Below are positions 1-9,042 of a stretch of DNA of 64,000 bases, piece by piece. Under the pieces are notes generated by a model. The model saw only the letters and a list, made by a program, of their open reading frames with translations, searched no databases and was not told the DNA's origin. Source of the stretch: Gracilimonas sp040904925 (GTDB taxonomy: Bacteria > Bacteroidota > Rhodothermia > Balneolales > Balneolaceae). The stretch covers positions 124,001 to 188,000 of the forward strand of contig JBBDSP010000006.1 of assembly GCA_040904925.1 (NCBI GenBank). The letters are read 5' to 3'. Position 1 is the first letter of the stretch, and each line of letters starts with the position of its first letter. The position numbers and the translations under genes are program-made.

Positions 1-534
1 ACGAACGGCAAACTCCCCGGGTTCATCAACAAACCTTACCGGGTTATATCCCTGATCTGCCAACTGTTCTTTAAACTTATGGAGGTCGATCTCATCACCC
101 TTTTTTAGGATCAGGCTGACTTCATTCAGCGCAGATGGAGGAGCAATTTTTTCTCCAATGGCTTCTATCGATGTTACAACAATTGCTTTGTTATGATCTG
201 CTATCTCCTGCAGTGCCTCTGACCGCTGAACCAATAAGCCGGTATCTTTAAGTTGCTGACGGTCATATGGTTTGTTATTTGAGGAGGGGAAGAGGATGAT
301 CTTTTTATCAGCAGAGATCGCATCAAGATCAGCTTTCAGAAATCGTGCTCCCTCGTCGGATTCAGAAATAACGAGTACCTGATCCTTTTTTGAACCAAGC
401 TCTGCAAGCAGAAAGCTATTTAAAGCACCGATGCTTTTTTTAAGATTCAGCTTCTTTTTTGAAAGTACCTGATCATAGACCTCGTTGAAAAGGCCGTTTT
501 TATGGAGTTGTTCTTTTATAAAAGAAGTGCTCAT
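1..534 (-). CDS. mfd: Transcription-repair coupling factor Mfd, N-terminal 178 residues (cut by window edge)
   Basis: The ATG is at 532-534 and the frame stays open to base 1, so only the N-terminus is present. The translation shows the UvrB-like first part of Mfd: a stretch on release of a stored value (LVISESDEGARFLKADL), then LFPSSNNKPYD, where the family has its FP..D.LPYD-type motif, then TSIEAIGEKIAPP, and at the cut edge FVDEPGEFAVR, matching the family's conserved V..pGEFavRGgi.D.f segment. Mfd is a cytoplasmic ATP-dependent translocase that removes stalled RNA polymerase and recruits UvrA. The helicase and RNAP-binding domains lie outside the window. It is transcribed away from the bat genes' stop region, with about 110 bp between them. 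The call rests on recognition of the conserved N-terminal motifs; I could not see the helicase motifs. Confidence 0.85.
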   Translation of the reverse strand, partial: MSTSFIKEQLHKNGLFNEVYDQVLSKKKLNLKKSIGALNSFLLAELGSKKDQVLVISESDEGARFLKADLDAISADKKIILFPSSNNKPYDRQQLKDTGLLVQRSEALQEIADHNKAIVVTSIEAIGEKIAPPSALNEVSLILKKGDEIDLHKFKEQLADQGYNPVRFVDEPGEFAVR

Positions 535-648
535 GAATAGCTTTTGTGGAACTTATAATGCATCGAAAGATACGCTGTAATAGTGCCGATTAGCAAAGAA
601 ATTTGGTGTGTGACTGGATAGTGGTAAACAAATTTCGATATGAACCGT

Positions 649-1644
649 TCACGAAACTTCTATACCGTTGAGGATGGTTTTACTGAGAGTGAAACTCAAA
701 AACAGAAGTCCGAAAGACCAGGCCAGATAAACCATGTAAAGATCTTCGTAGTCAGTGTAGATCAACTCTTCCACTTCGGTTGTTTCGAGCGCATCAATTT
801 CGTCATAGATGCCTTCAAGCTCTTCAGTATCTGTTGCTCTGAAGTACCTTCCCCCGGTTAATTCGGCTACACTTGATAGCATTTCTTCGTCAATGTTGAC
901 CTCTATATTCTGATATCGACGGCCAAATATGGGGTCTTGAATAGGGTAGGGGGCTGTTCCGCGTGTCCCTGCTCCAATGGTATATATTTTTATGTCATAG
1001 GTAAGCGCAAGATCTGCAGCTGTAACAGGATCGATCTCGCCGGCATTATTTTGCCCATCAGTAAGTAAAATGATGACTTTACTTTCGGTGTCACTCTCTT
1101 TCAGACGATTTATGGCAGTTGATATTCCCATGCCAATGGCTGTACCGTCTTCAATAACGCCCATTTCAAGTTCATCGATAAGATCTTTAAGGAGTCGGTA
1201 ATCTAAAGTAGGGGGCACAACGGTGAAACTTTGCATAGCGAAAGTAACAAGCCCGATTCGATCGGAATCTCTTTTATCAACGAAGGCTTTAGCAACTTCA
1301 CGAGCTGCTTCAAAACGGTTTGGCTTTAGGTCTTCAGCCCGCATAGATGTAGACATATCGAGTACCATCACAATATCGATACCTTCAGCATTGCGCTCTA
1401 CCGTTGTTAAGCGTTCCTGAGGTCTTGCCAATGCTATGATTAGTAAAGCTATACCTCCCCATAAAAGACCGGCCTGTACCCAATGAAGATGTGATTTCCA
1501 GTTCCCCGGCAGATCTTCCAGTAATTCGAGAGAAGAAAAGGTTAGGGTAGCTCGTCGCCTCTTAAAGTACCTATAAAGGTACAGGCCGATCATAAACGGA
1601 AGTATCAATAAAGCCCAGAACCATTCCGGATTTGCGTATTCCAT
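649..1644 (-). CDS. BatA-like membrane protein with von Willebrand factor A domain
   Basis: This is a 331-residue protein. The N-terminus matches the BatA/BatB pattern: a short lead (EYANPEWFW), a hydrophobic helix at about 8-25, a basic stretch RYFKRRR, and a second helix near 57-75. A VWA domain follows at about 88-290 with an intact MIDAS, DMSTS (D-x-S-x-S), a conserved Thr in the ..DGTAIG.. loop and LLTDGQNNAG. A third helix lies near the C-terminus (about 303-325). Bat proteins are thought to form a metal-binding complex at the inner membrane with periplasmic-side partners; function is linked to aerotolerance and envelope stress, but the biochemistry is unsettled. Its start overlaps the stop of the upstream BatD-like gene by one base (TAATG), so the two are very likely co-transcribed. 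BatA versus BatB cannot be decided from this window. Confidence 0.85.
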   Translation of the reverse strand: MEYANPEWFWALLILPFMIGLYLYRYFKRRRATLTFSSLELLEDLPGNWKSHLHWVQAGLLWGGIALLIIALARPQERLTTVERNAEGIDIVMVLDMSTSMRAEDLKPNRFEAAREVAKAFVDKRDSDRIGLVTFAMQSFTVVPPTLDYRLLKDLIDELEMGVIEDGTAIGMGISTAINRLKESDTESKVIILLTDGQNNAGEIDPVTAADLALTYDIKIYTIGAGTRGTAPYPIQDPIFGRRYQNIEVNIDEEMLSSVAELTGGRYFRATDTEELEGIYDEIDALETTEVEELIYTDYEDLYMVYLAWSFGLLFLSFTLSKTILNGIEVS

Positions 1645-2642
1645 TATTGCTCCCTTCCATTTGAGTTAGAGGGTTCCGGTTTAAATTGCGCATCATATTT
1701 AGCTTTAAGTCTTGAGATCCGGGCTGAATCAGCTAATTTTGCTCGTTCCAGGAATTCAACAGCATGGTCGTAAGTTTTCCAGGCGTCATCAAGAGTAGGG
1801 GTGAATTTGGCGAATTTTACCAGATCGGCTCGTTGCAGTACCAGTCTGGTTTTTTCGGCCATGGTGTCATCAACTCCATAAGCCTCTACATAACGAAGCA
1901 TCTCAGAAGTGGTAGATTCCAAAGCGGGGATCTTATAAAGCTCTTCATAATACAGCCTTATTGCATCACCAATACTACTGTAGAAAGCTTTGAAATCTTT
2001 TGTTTCAGCGATGCTGGACTCTTCTTTGATATTCTTCAATTCGATCTCAAGTTCTTTGATGGGGTTGTAAAAAGGCTTGATCTCAGGTTCGGGTTCCGGT
2101 TCTTCTTTTTCTTGTTGTTCTCTGAATCTATACCACCAGATAAGAAAGGCTGCTATAAGAAAAGCAGCTAATATCCATGGCCACCAGAGGCGGGGAAATC
2201 CGAAGTTTGGTTTCATGGGTTTTAATGTGGTATCACCCTCAGCAACTACCGTTTTGAAGTATAGAAATATGGGTTCTGTAGAAACTACTGAAGTATCCTG
2301 AGCTGAATAAAAAGTAATCGGCATTGAGGGGATTCGCAGGTCTTCATTTCCAAAATACTGCAGATCATAGATCAGGCTGTCACTGAATTCGGATAGCTTA
2401 AATTGCTGTCTGTCAATGAGGTCGACGGAAGATGGAAAAGAATTCGTGTCAGGAAATTCAACTCTTTGGTATTCTTTATCGAGTTGAATAGTGAGAGAGT
2501 ATTTAAATGTATCACCAATGCTTAGTGAGTCAGTATTTACTCTGGCCTGCACATTTTGTGCAAAAGCATTACCTGAGGAAAAGAATAAGGTCAACAGTAT
2601 AAACAGGCGTAAAGCACCGGGCTTTAACAGGATGATTTTCAT
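1644..2642 (-). CDS. BatD-like membrane protein with signal peptide and one transmembrane helix
   Basis: This is a 332-residue protein with a signal peptide (about 1-29, ending SGNAFAQ). A beta-rich periplasmic domain follows at about 30-140 (..VNTDSLSIGDTFKYSLTIQ.., the usual opening of BatD-type oxygen-tolerance domains). A Trp-rich transmembrane helix is at about 153-172, then an acidic Pro/Glu linker and a helical cytoplasmic domain at about 195-310 (..YYEELYKIPALESTTSEML.., like the C-terminal part of BatD/DUF4381 proteins). It lies directly upstream of and overlaps the VWA gene, which supports a shared complex. The usual TPR partner (BatC/E) is not next to it. I place it in the BatD/DUF4381 group by architecture and context; sequence conservation in this group is low. 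Confidence 0.65.
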   Translation of the reverse strand: MKIILLKPGALRLFILLTLFFSSGNAFAQNVQARVNTDSLSIGDTFKYSLTIQLDKEYQRVEFPDTNSFPSSVDLIDRQQFKLSEFSDSLIYDLQYFGNEDLRIPSMPITFYSAQDTSVVSTEPIFLYFKTVVAEGDTTLKPMKPNFGFPRLWWPWILAAFLIAAFLIWWYRFREQQEKEEPEPEPEIKPFYNPIKELEIELKNIKEESSIAETKDFKAFYSSIGDAIRLYYEELYKIPALESTTSEMLRYVEAYGVDDTMAEKTRLVLQRADLVKFAKFTPTLDDAWKTYDHAVEFLERAKLADSARISRLKAKYDAQFKPEPSNSNGREQ

Positions 2643-2793
2643 TTAATTTTATGTCAATATCTTTGGTTCATATCAGAGGCTGAAAATATAACATTGAGAT
2701 GTAAATATTTTGCAAATCTGAGTGCTAACTGATTTTATGAAAGTAGCCTATTAATTCTTATTATTTTGAAAACAAAAATCTACAGTTTATTAA

Positions 2794-4086
2794 ATGACAG
2801 TAATACGTTCTAAATGGGGAATAGGGATAATTGTGTTTGTCTCAATTATCTCTTCGATGTTGATATTAAATTTCACAGGAAATGAAACAACTCCCGAATT
2901 TAAAATTTCTTCCGAAAATGTTGTTGAAATAAAGGAAGATGTACAGCTTGATCCATACGGTTTCAATGTGATTAACAGCGAAGTTGAGGAAGGACGGGTA
3001 AAACGAAATGAGAGTTTGTATGTGATCCTTGATGGCATGAATATTTCTCCGCAGGTTATTTTTGAGATCAACAAAAATGCGTCAGGAGTTTTTCAAAGTA
3101 ACAAAATTAAGCCGGGTCAACGCTATATCGTCTATAAAGAAAAAGGAGCAGATGAGCCTCACCGTTTGGTACTGCACAGCAATGCTCTTGAATATGTTGT
3201 ATTTGATTGGAAAGATGAAATTAAAGTAACAACAGGCCAGAAGGAAGTCGAAACCCGGATTGCTGAGGCAAGCGGTGTTATTAATTCATCATTATATGAA
3301 ACTCTTCTCGAGCAAAATACCAATACTTTACTTGCTAATAGTTTGAGTGAGATCTTTGCGTGGCAAGTAGATTTTTTCCGTTTATATCCCGGAGATAATT
3401 TTAAAGTGATCTATGAAGAGCGTTTTGTAGATGGTAAACCTTTTGGTATTGGAAAGATACTTGCTGCTGAATTTGAAAATAAGAATGAAGAGTTTGACGC
3501 TTTTTATTATGAAACTGAAGATCGTGCCGGATATTATGACAGTGAAGGCAATGGGGTTCAAAAAGCATTATTGAAAGCGCCTTTTAAGTTTTCTCAGAGG
3601 ATCAGTTCGGGCTTCTCGCATAGTAGATTTCACCCTGTTACAAAACGAAGAGTACCACATTACGGCGTTGATTACGCTGCACCACTGGGAACTCCTGTTC
3701 TATCAGTGGGGGATGGAGAAGTGATCGAATCTCAGTATCGCGGTGCAAGTGGTAACATTGTTAAAATTCGACATAATGGAACCTATACTACAGCCTACCT
3801 TCACTTGAATGGTTTTGCGAGTGGAATTCGAAGAGGTGTTAGAGTTAAACAAGGTCAGGTTATCGGATATGTAGGAAAAACGGGACGTGTAACGGGAGTA
3901 CATCTTGATTACAGAATTTATAAAAATGGACAACCTGTCAATCCTTTGACGGTGAAATTACCTCCATCTAAAGCAATTGGAGAAGAGGAAAAGAAAGATT
4001 TCATGAAGCATGTGGAGAAGTTAGAGCAACAGCTTAGTCAGATGGAAAATAACTCAGGGTCTGTGATCACCGCTTCGCTAAACTAA
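2794..4086 (+). CDS. M23 family metallopeptidase (MepM-like) with membrane anchor
   Basis: This is a 430-residue protein with an N-terminal membrane anchor or uncleaved signal (about 9-28), a helical/OapA-LysM-like middle region (about 55-230) and a C-terminal LytM/peptidase M23 domain (about 270-390). The zinc and catalytic residues that can be seen are H289 and D293 (HYGVD), H337 (AYLHL) and H370. The residue that is normally the third zinc ligand, in HxH, is D372 (HLD). The domain order and the ending PVNPLTVKLP match E. coli MepM, a periplasmic DD-endopeptidase that opens peptidoglycan cross-links. The gene is convergent with the DUF58 gene (4 bp between stops) and divergent from the BatD-like gene, so it splits what is usually one bat-type operon. 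The hydrolase role is from family knowledge; activity with Asp in the third position is plausible but untested here. Confidence 0.88.
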   Translation: MTVIRSKWGIGIIVFVSIISSMLILNFTGNETTPEFKISSENVVEIKEDVQLDPYGFNVINSEVEEGRVKRNESLYVILDGMNISPQVIFEINKNASGVFQSNKIKPGQRYIVYKEKGADEPHRLVLHSNALEYVVFDWKDEIKVTTGQKEVETRIAEASGVINSSLYETLLEQNTNTLLANSLSEIFAWQVDFFRLYPGDNFKVIYEERFVDGKPFGIGKILAAEFENKNEEFDAFYYETEDRAGYYDSEGNGVQKALLKAPFKFSQRISSGFSHSRFHPVTKRRVPHYGVDYAAPLGTPVLSVGDGEVIESQYRGASGNIVKIRHNGTYTTAYLHLNGFASGIRRGVRVKQGQVIGYVGKTGRVTGVHLDYRIYKNGQPVNPLTVKLPPSKAIGEEEKKDFMKHVEKLEQQLSQMENNSGSVITASLN

Positions 4087-4090
4087 ATTA

Positions 4091-4966
4091 TCAGTATCTG
4101 CTTCCGCGTCGTTTAAAGAAGTTCATTAACGGCTGTACATAAGATTCATTTGTTTGAACCTCAACAGCATCGATCTTCATTTTAAGCATCATTTCATGGA
4201 TATATGCTTTCTGCTCCATGCGTTTGATCTTGTAAGCTTTTCTAACCTTTGAACTTGATGTATCCACAATTTTCTCGGCTCCAGTCTCTGCATCTCTCAG
4301 TGTAACTAACCCGATGTCAGGCAGCTCATCTTCAAGTTCATCATTGATAATTAAATTTACCAGATCATGCTTTTGATTAGTGATTCTGAGCTGTTTCTCG
4401 AAATTATCATCCTGAAAATCTGAAGCAAGAACAACGATCGCTCGCCGGTCAAGTAAGCGGTTTATATAGGAAAGAGCGTCTGCTATATCTGTACCTGTCC
4501 CAGTTGGTTTAGTGGTATACAATTCTCTGATCAATCGCAGTACATGTGTTCTTCCTTTTTTTGGAGGAACTACTTTTTCAATATGATCACTAAACAAAAC
4601 CAAACCCACTTTATCACTATTTTTGATAGCGCTGAAGGCAAGTACTGCACAAAGCTCAATAGCCAGATCCATTTTACTCTGACTTTGACTTCCAAAGGTT
4701 CCGCTTTGTGAAATATCGATGCATAGCATTAGGGTTTGCTCGCGCTCCTCTTCAAATATCTTAATAAAGGGATCACCGGTTCTTGCTGTTACATTCCAGT
4801 CGATCTGACGGATATCATCGCCATAATTATAGGCTCTTACTTCAGTGAACTCCATTCCGCGCCCCTTGAAGGCAGACTGATATTCACCCCCAAATAAGGT
4901 ATTCACTATACCTTTGGTCTGAATTTCAAGCTTCCGGATCTTTTTAAGAATTTCCTTTGGGATCAT
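4091..4966 (-). CDS. DUF58 domain protein (VWA-like, Bat/MoxR-associated)
   Basis: This is a 291-residue soluble protein. Recognised from the DUF58 core: GRGMEFTEVRAYNYGDD.R.IDWNVTAR near residues 35-62, followed by a VWA-like fold whose MIDAS-type motif is DISQSGTF (about 93-100). DUF58 proteins normally sit between moxR and batA/batB/batD genes and are thought to act with the MoxR AAA+ ATPase as a chaperone-like system. Here no moxR is present in the window: the next gene upstream is an unrelated membrane protease. The gene points the same way as the BatD/BatA pair at 0.6-2.6 kb but is separated from it by an M23 gene on the other strand, so it cannot share their transcript simply. Confidence 0.9.
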   Translation of the reverse strand: MIPKEILKKIRKLEIQTKGIVNTLFGGEYQSAFKGRGMEFTEVRAYNYGDDIRQIDWNVTARTGDPFIKIFEEEREQTLMLCIDISQSGTFGSQSQSKMDLAIELCAVLAFSAIKNSDKVGLVLFSDHIEKVVPPKKGRTHVLRLIRELYTTKPTGTGTDIADALSYINRLLDRRAIVVLASDFQDDNFEKQLRITNQKHDLVNLIINDELEDELPDIGLVTLRDAETGAEKIVDTSSSKVRKAYKIKRMEQKAYIHEMMLKMKIDAVEVQTNESYVQPLMNFFKRRGSRY

Positions 4967-5071
4967 ATCTCACAAATTTGATTTATCTGATGCGAAGATA
5001 ATAAATGAAGGATTGAATGTTAGTGTGTGAAGTGATAAAAATTATCAAGAAAAGCAGCATTTTTGAATATT

Positions 5072-5689
5072 CTACAAATCCAGCTCGATATCTGCCTCTT
5101 CATATTTCTTCCGTTCCATGAGTGGGTACAAAAAGAATAGGATCAACAGAAAAATACCGATCCAGTACATTCCCCAAGCATAGGTCATGTGGTTATTCAA
5201 AACACCTTTCATGGAGAAGAGATTATAAAAATCATGGGAAGATTTAGGAAGGTTACCGATCAGAGGCATTCTCCGGGCAACGGCATCGGCGGCATAGGCT
5301 GCTGATTCGATCCAGGCAAAGGCCGTGAGTATCAGTCCGAGTTGGGCTACAATTCGGCTGTGGTTCCACCATCCATATAAAACGATCAATGATGGTAGGA
5401 TAATCTCAAACAAGGTTCCACCTAAAATACTCTGGAAGCGTGATCCAAAAACTCCAAAAAGGGTGTGCCCGGCCTCATGTATGATCAGTAAAAAGTTATC
5501 GATCAAAAAGAAGAAAGGGGTGAGTAAAAATGGATAGGAATACATCCACGAAAATGAGATCTCATATTTCAGGGCCATCCAGTATTGATCAGCCAGAATC
5601 CAGCAAAAAGGGATACAGATTAATGAGAACCACCACTTCTTTATGTGTGGCAATGATTTATCAAAATAGTACTGAATATCAAAATCCAT
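5072..5689 (-). CDS. Polytopic membrane protein with HEAGH zinc-protease motif (M50-like)
   Basis: This is a 205-residue very hydrophobic protein with about five predicted transmembrane segments (about 20-38, 50-75, 90-108, 114-130 and 171-190). The sequence IIHEAGHTLFG lies inside a hydrophobic segment near residue 70, giving the HExxH zinc-binding motif in the membrane, as in site-2-type (M50) peptidases. I cannot identify the second metal-ligand motif (NxxPxxxLDG) of classic M50 enzymes; a C-terminal NN-H-T segment could be a divergent version, so I call it M50-like only. The gene stands alone, divergent from aconitase with 76 bp between starts. No substrate is suggested by context. It could instead be a metal-binding membrane protein without protease activity. 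Confidence 0.55.
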   Translation of the reverse strand: MDFDIQYYFDKSLPHIKKWWFSLICIPFCWILADQYWMALKYEISFSWMYSYPFLLTPFFFLIDNFLLIIHEAGHTLFGVFGSRFQSILGGTLFEIILPSLIVLYGWWNHSRIVAQLGLILTAFAWIESAAYAADAVARRMPLIGNLPKSSHDFYNLFSMKGVLNNHMTYAWGMYWIGIFLLILFFLYPLMERKKYEEADIELDL

Positions 5690-5765
5690 GAATGCTGAAC
5701 CTTTTGGTCTTTTATCAGGTTGTGATAGTAGAAATTAATTAAACAACGAACAAGACCTTTACATT

Positions 5766-7730
5766 ATGAGCAAACCATTGAACGTCACGCAGAAATTAAT
5801 CAAGAGCCATTTGGTTGAAGGAGAGATGAAACCAAGTGAGGAGATCGGGATCAAAATTGATCAGACGCTTACCCAAGATGCAACCGGTACTATGGTGATG
5901 TTGGAACTGGAAGCAATGGAGCTGGATGAGGCTAAAACAGAAGTTTCCTGCCAGTACGTGGATCACAATTTGATACAAACTGACTTTAAAAATCCTGATG
6001 ACCATGTTTTTCTTAAATCTGCTGCAGAACGTTTTGGTATGTGGTTCAGCCGTCCCGGAAATGGAGTAAGCCATCCTATTGAAACGGAACGTTTTGCCAT
6101 TCCCGGAAAAACATTAGCAGGTTCAGATAGCCATACACCTGCCTCGGGTTGCATGGGAATGCTGGCGATAGGTTCTGGTGGTTTAGACGTAGCCTTTGCG
6201 ATTGCAGGTGAACCTCTTTTCATAAAAATGCCAAAAGTACTGGGTGTTGAACTGAAGGGTGAACTCCCGGATTGGGTTAGTGCCAAGGATGTTGTCCTTG
6301 AGATGCTTCGACGTTATGATGTAGATGGTGCTTCAGGCTACGTGATTGAGTATTTTGGTGAAGGTTTAAAAAACCTGGACACCATGGATCGCCATGTTAT
6401 TGCAAATATGGGAACCGAGATGGGTGCAACAACCACTGTATTTCCGGCTGATGGTGAGATCCATCGGTTTATGGAATCCCAGAATCGTGGTGATGAATAT
6501 GTTGAACTGCTGGCAGACGAAGGTGCTGAATATGACAAATATGAAGAACTGATCCTTGACGATATTGTTCCACTAATCGCCTTACCAAGCAGTCCGGGTA
6601 ATGTAGTACCGGTTCGTGAAGTGGAAGGCAAGGATATCTATCAGTCTTATATCGGATCTTCAGCAAACCCCGGATATCGTGATTTTTGGATCACATCCGA
6701 GATCGTGAAGGAAAAAACGGTAAACGATAATGTTTCATTTGATATAAATCCTACCTCACGGCAGATCATCGAGAATATAGTGAAAAATGATGTGATGTAT
6801 AATCTGGTGCAATCAGGGGCTCGTATTCATCAGGCAGGGTGCAATGGGTGTATTGGAATGGGGCAGGCTCCGGCATCGGGTCAGAATAGTCTTCGTACGG
6901 TGCCACGGAACTTTCCTGACCGATCGGGTACACCTGAAGATTCTGTATTTCTGGTTAGTCCTGAGACTGCAGCAGCATCTGCTTTGACAGGTAAGATCAC
7001 TGATCCAAGAGACCTTGAGGAACTGTATAATATGAAATACCCGAAATACAGCCCTCTCAAGAAGGTTATTGTAAATACAGATATGCTCACTCCGCCAAAG
7101 CCAAAAGGGGAACGTGGTGAAATTAAGAAAGGCCCTAATATTTCAAGTATGCCGGATTTTGATGAGCTGGAGGATTTTGAAGTGCCGGTTTTATTGAAGA
7201 TGGGCGACGATATTTCTACTGATGAAATTTTACGAGCCGGAGCAGAGGTGCTCCCTTTCAGGAGTAACATTCCTGAGATTAGTAAATTTACCCTCGATGT
7301 TGTTGATAAGAACTTTTACGACAGAGCTTTAAAATCCAAGGAAGAACATGGAGGACATGTAGTGGTGGCCGGTGAGAATTATGCTCAGGGTTCAAGTCGT
7401 GAGCATGCGGCTATTGCTCCAAGATATCTCGGACAAAGGGCAGTAATTGCCAAGAGTTATGCGCGTATTGGCTGGCAAAACCTGGTAAATTTTGGAATAC
7501 CTCCATTTGAATTTACATCTCCGGATGACTACGACGATATTGACCAGGGAGATACCCTGAAGTTTGAAAATATCCGTGACAGTATCGAAAACCACAACTC
7601 TGCAAAAGTGATCAACATAACAAAAGGTAAAGAATACGAAGTGAAACATACCCTGAGTAATCGCCAACGAGAAGCCGTTTTGGATGGGGGAGTGATCAAT
7701 ACCTTCAAAAAGAATAAGAAGGCTTCGTAA
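5766..7730 (+). CDS. Aconitate hydratase, short Aquifex-type
   Basis: This is a 654-residue TCA-cycle enzyme interconverting citrate and isocitrate in the cytoplasm. Aconitase features seen: D121-S-H-T, GSGGLDVAFA near 136-145, MGTEMGATTTVFPAD near 215-229, an iron-sulfur pair C359/C362 in AGCNGCIGMGQAP, and the swivel domain (about 470-650) with the catalytic-serine segment GSSREHAA. At the place where classical aconitases have GSCTN, this protein has G297-S-S-A-N, so the first of the three cluster cysteines is a serine there. My recollection is that the short Aquifex-type family often shows this, but I could not check. At 654 residues it is well short of AcnA (about 890) and AcnB (about 865). 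It is a monocistronic-looking gene. The downstream region has strong inverted repeats. Confidence 0.92.
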   Translation: MSKPLNVTQKLIKSHLVEGEMKPSEEIGIKIDQTLTQDATGTMVMLELEAMELDEAKTEVSCQYVDHNLIQTDFKNPDDHVFLKSAAERFGMWFSRPGNGVSHPIETERFAIPGKTLAGSDSHTPASGCMGMLAIGSGGLDVAFAIAGEPLFIKMPKVLGVELKGELPDWVSAKDVVLEMLRRYDVDGASGYVIEYFGEGLKNLDTMDRHVIANMGTEMGATTTVFPADGEIHRFMESQNRGDEYVELLADEGAEYDKYEELILDDIVPLIALPSSPGNVVPVREVEGKDIYQSYIGSSANPGYRDFWITSEIVKEKTVNDNVSFDINPTSRQIIENIVKNDVMYNLVQSGARIHQAGCNGCIGMGQAPASGQNSLRTVPRNFPDRSGTPEDSVFLVSPETAAASALTGKITDPRDLEELYNMKYPKYSPLKKVIVNTDMLTPPKPKGERGEIKKGPNISSMPDFDELEDFEVPVLLKMGDDISTDEILRAGAEVLPFRSNIPEISKFTLDVVDKNFYDRALKSKEEHGGHVVVAGENYAQGSSREHAAIAPRYLGQRAVIAKSYARIGWQNLVNFGIPPFEFTSPDDYDDIDQGDTLKFENIRDSIENHNSAKVINITKGKEYEVKHTLSNRQREAVLDGGVINTFKKNKKAS

Positions 7731-7738
7731 TATAAAAC

Positions 7739-7846
7739 ATCCATCATTTCGTTTCCCCGAAATTTGGGCAATAAGGTCAACAGGAGAGAAACGGGGTGAT
7801 GGAATGCCTGAATACGGGCAACCAAGTAAACCCTGCCTCCATCACC
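7739..7846. other. Structured intergenic segment with nested inverted repeats
   Basis: The 190-bp gap between the convergent aconitase and glycosyltransferase genes holds three related blocks: CCATCATTTCGTTTC at about 7741-7755, GAAACGGGGTGATGGA at about 7788-7803, and TCCATCACCC at about 7837-7846. The middle block can pair with either of the other two (one perfect 10-bp stem GGGTGATGGA/TCCATCACCC), giving two mutually exclusive hairpins. Inside the second hairpin is a small TGCC/GGCA stem. No T-run follows closely, so it is not a textbook terminator. It may be a transcript-end structure for aconitase, a small RNA or a repeat unit; no known family is recognised. Confidence 0.4.
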
Positions 7847-7921
7847 CGGCTCCCATCGCAGTCTCGTTTGGGTTTTTATGCAATCTGAGTCGAATGATAA
7901 AAAAAACGGAATGATATAAGG

Positions 7922-8986
7922 TTAGTTCTTCAAATCCCTGAATCTAATTACTCCTTTCCCAAAATGCTGCCATATAAGACTGATATTGAGCATCGTATTG
8001 GGATCATCTGTATTGGTTCTCTGTGACTGAAGTTTCTTTCTTTTTCGGCTGACTTTACCCACACCCTTGAAAAAATGTAAGTGAGCTTTAGCCACGGCTA
8101 GCCACTCTTTAGGTTTACCGGAAAATAATGCCTTCCATGCTGCGACAACATCCAATATAAGTCGTAACAGAAATCTTTTTCTCAGGTTGGCAGAGGAGTA
8201 GTTTTTCCAAAGCATAAACAGGCTGTTTCGGAAGTTGTAATAAACTTTTCGGGGTGAACCCATCGGAAGGGAACCGCCGCCAAGATGATAAACCACACTT
8301 TCCGGTACATACCCGATTCTATGTCCCTGATTTTGAAGCCTCCAGCACAGATCAATTTCCTCCATGTGGAATTCAAAATCCTCATCGAAACCACCCGATT
8401 CTACGAACAGGTCTTTATATATAGCTAATGCAGCTCCTGAAGCCCAAAATATGTCTGAGCTTTGGTCGTATTGAGTTTCATCTTTCTCAACTTCCTCAAA
8501 TATGCGCCCACGGCAAAATGGATACCCAAACTTGTCCATATATCCACCGGCAGCTCCTGCATATTCAAAATATTCTGGTTGCTCAAAGCTTTTGATCTTG
8601 GGTTGTGCAGCATCGATATTAGTTTTGGTAAATGCTCTGTTAAGTCCGTGGAGCCAGTTTTTATCTACTTCAACATCATTGTTAAGGAAAAGTAAAATTT
8701 CTTTTTCAGCGAAGGGTACAGCTCTGTTATTTCCACCGCAATAGCCGTAGTTTCTATCAAAGGACGCAATTTTAATTTCAGGATACGTTGACCTGATCCA
8801 TTCTTTGGATCCATCATCAGAGGCATTATCGGCAATGATTATTTCGAAATCCGGATAGTCAGTTTTAGTTACGGAAGGAAGGAATCTTTTGAGATGCTCA
8901 AGGGCATTCCATGTAACAATAATGATGCTAAAGCCTTTCAACGAATGAATAAGATTTTGTGAATGTTTATTAAAAAAGTAGAACAA
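7922..8986 (-). CDS. Family 2 glycosyltransferase (rhamnosyltransferase-like)
   Basis: This is a 354-residue protein. A GT-A fold family 2 domain is seen at about 18-270: FSIIIVTWN, the nucleotide-binding DNASDDGS, the metal-binding LNNDVEVD (DxD-like), FWASGAAL, and an acceptor-loop EEIDLCWRLQNQGHRIGYVP followed by VYHLGG. This layout is that of WbbL-type rhamnosyl and related transferases that add sugars from nucleotide donors to cell-surface glycans. The C-terminal part (about 275-354) is basic and amphipathic and may contact the membrane. It stands alone with no other polysaccharide genes, so the acceptor is unknown. The start used gives a lead of about 17 residues before the domain; an internal start is possible. 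Confidence 0.85.
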   Translation of the reverse strand: MFYFFNKHSQNLIHSLKGFSIIIVTWNALEHLKRFLPSVTKTDYPDFEIIIADNASDDGSKEWIRSTYPEIKIASFDRNYGYCGGNNRAVPFAEKEILLFLNNDVEVDKNWLHGLNRAFTKTNIDAAQPKIKSFEQPEYFEYAGAAGGYMDKFGYPFCRGRIFEEVEKDETQYDQSSDIFWASGAALAIYKDLFVESGGFDEDFEFHMEEIDLCWRLQNQGHRIGYVPESVVYHLGGGSLPMGSPRKVYYNFRNSLFMLWKNYSSANLRKRFLLRLILDVVAAWKALFSGKPKEWLAVAKAHLHFFKGVGKVSRKRKKLQSQRTNTDDPNTMLNISLIWQHFGKGVIRFRDLKN

Positions 8987-9042
8987 GAGTCACGAATGTA
9001 TTTACTTGTTCTTAATGTTGGATTTAGGATGATACAAAAAGT

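Noticed and set aside
7529..7825. Minus-strand 98-residue reading frame over the end of aconitase and its hairpin
   Set aside because: It mostly runs antisense to aconitase, has no family likeness and arises from the inverted-repeat region.
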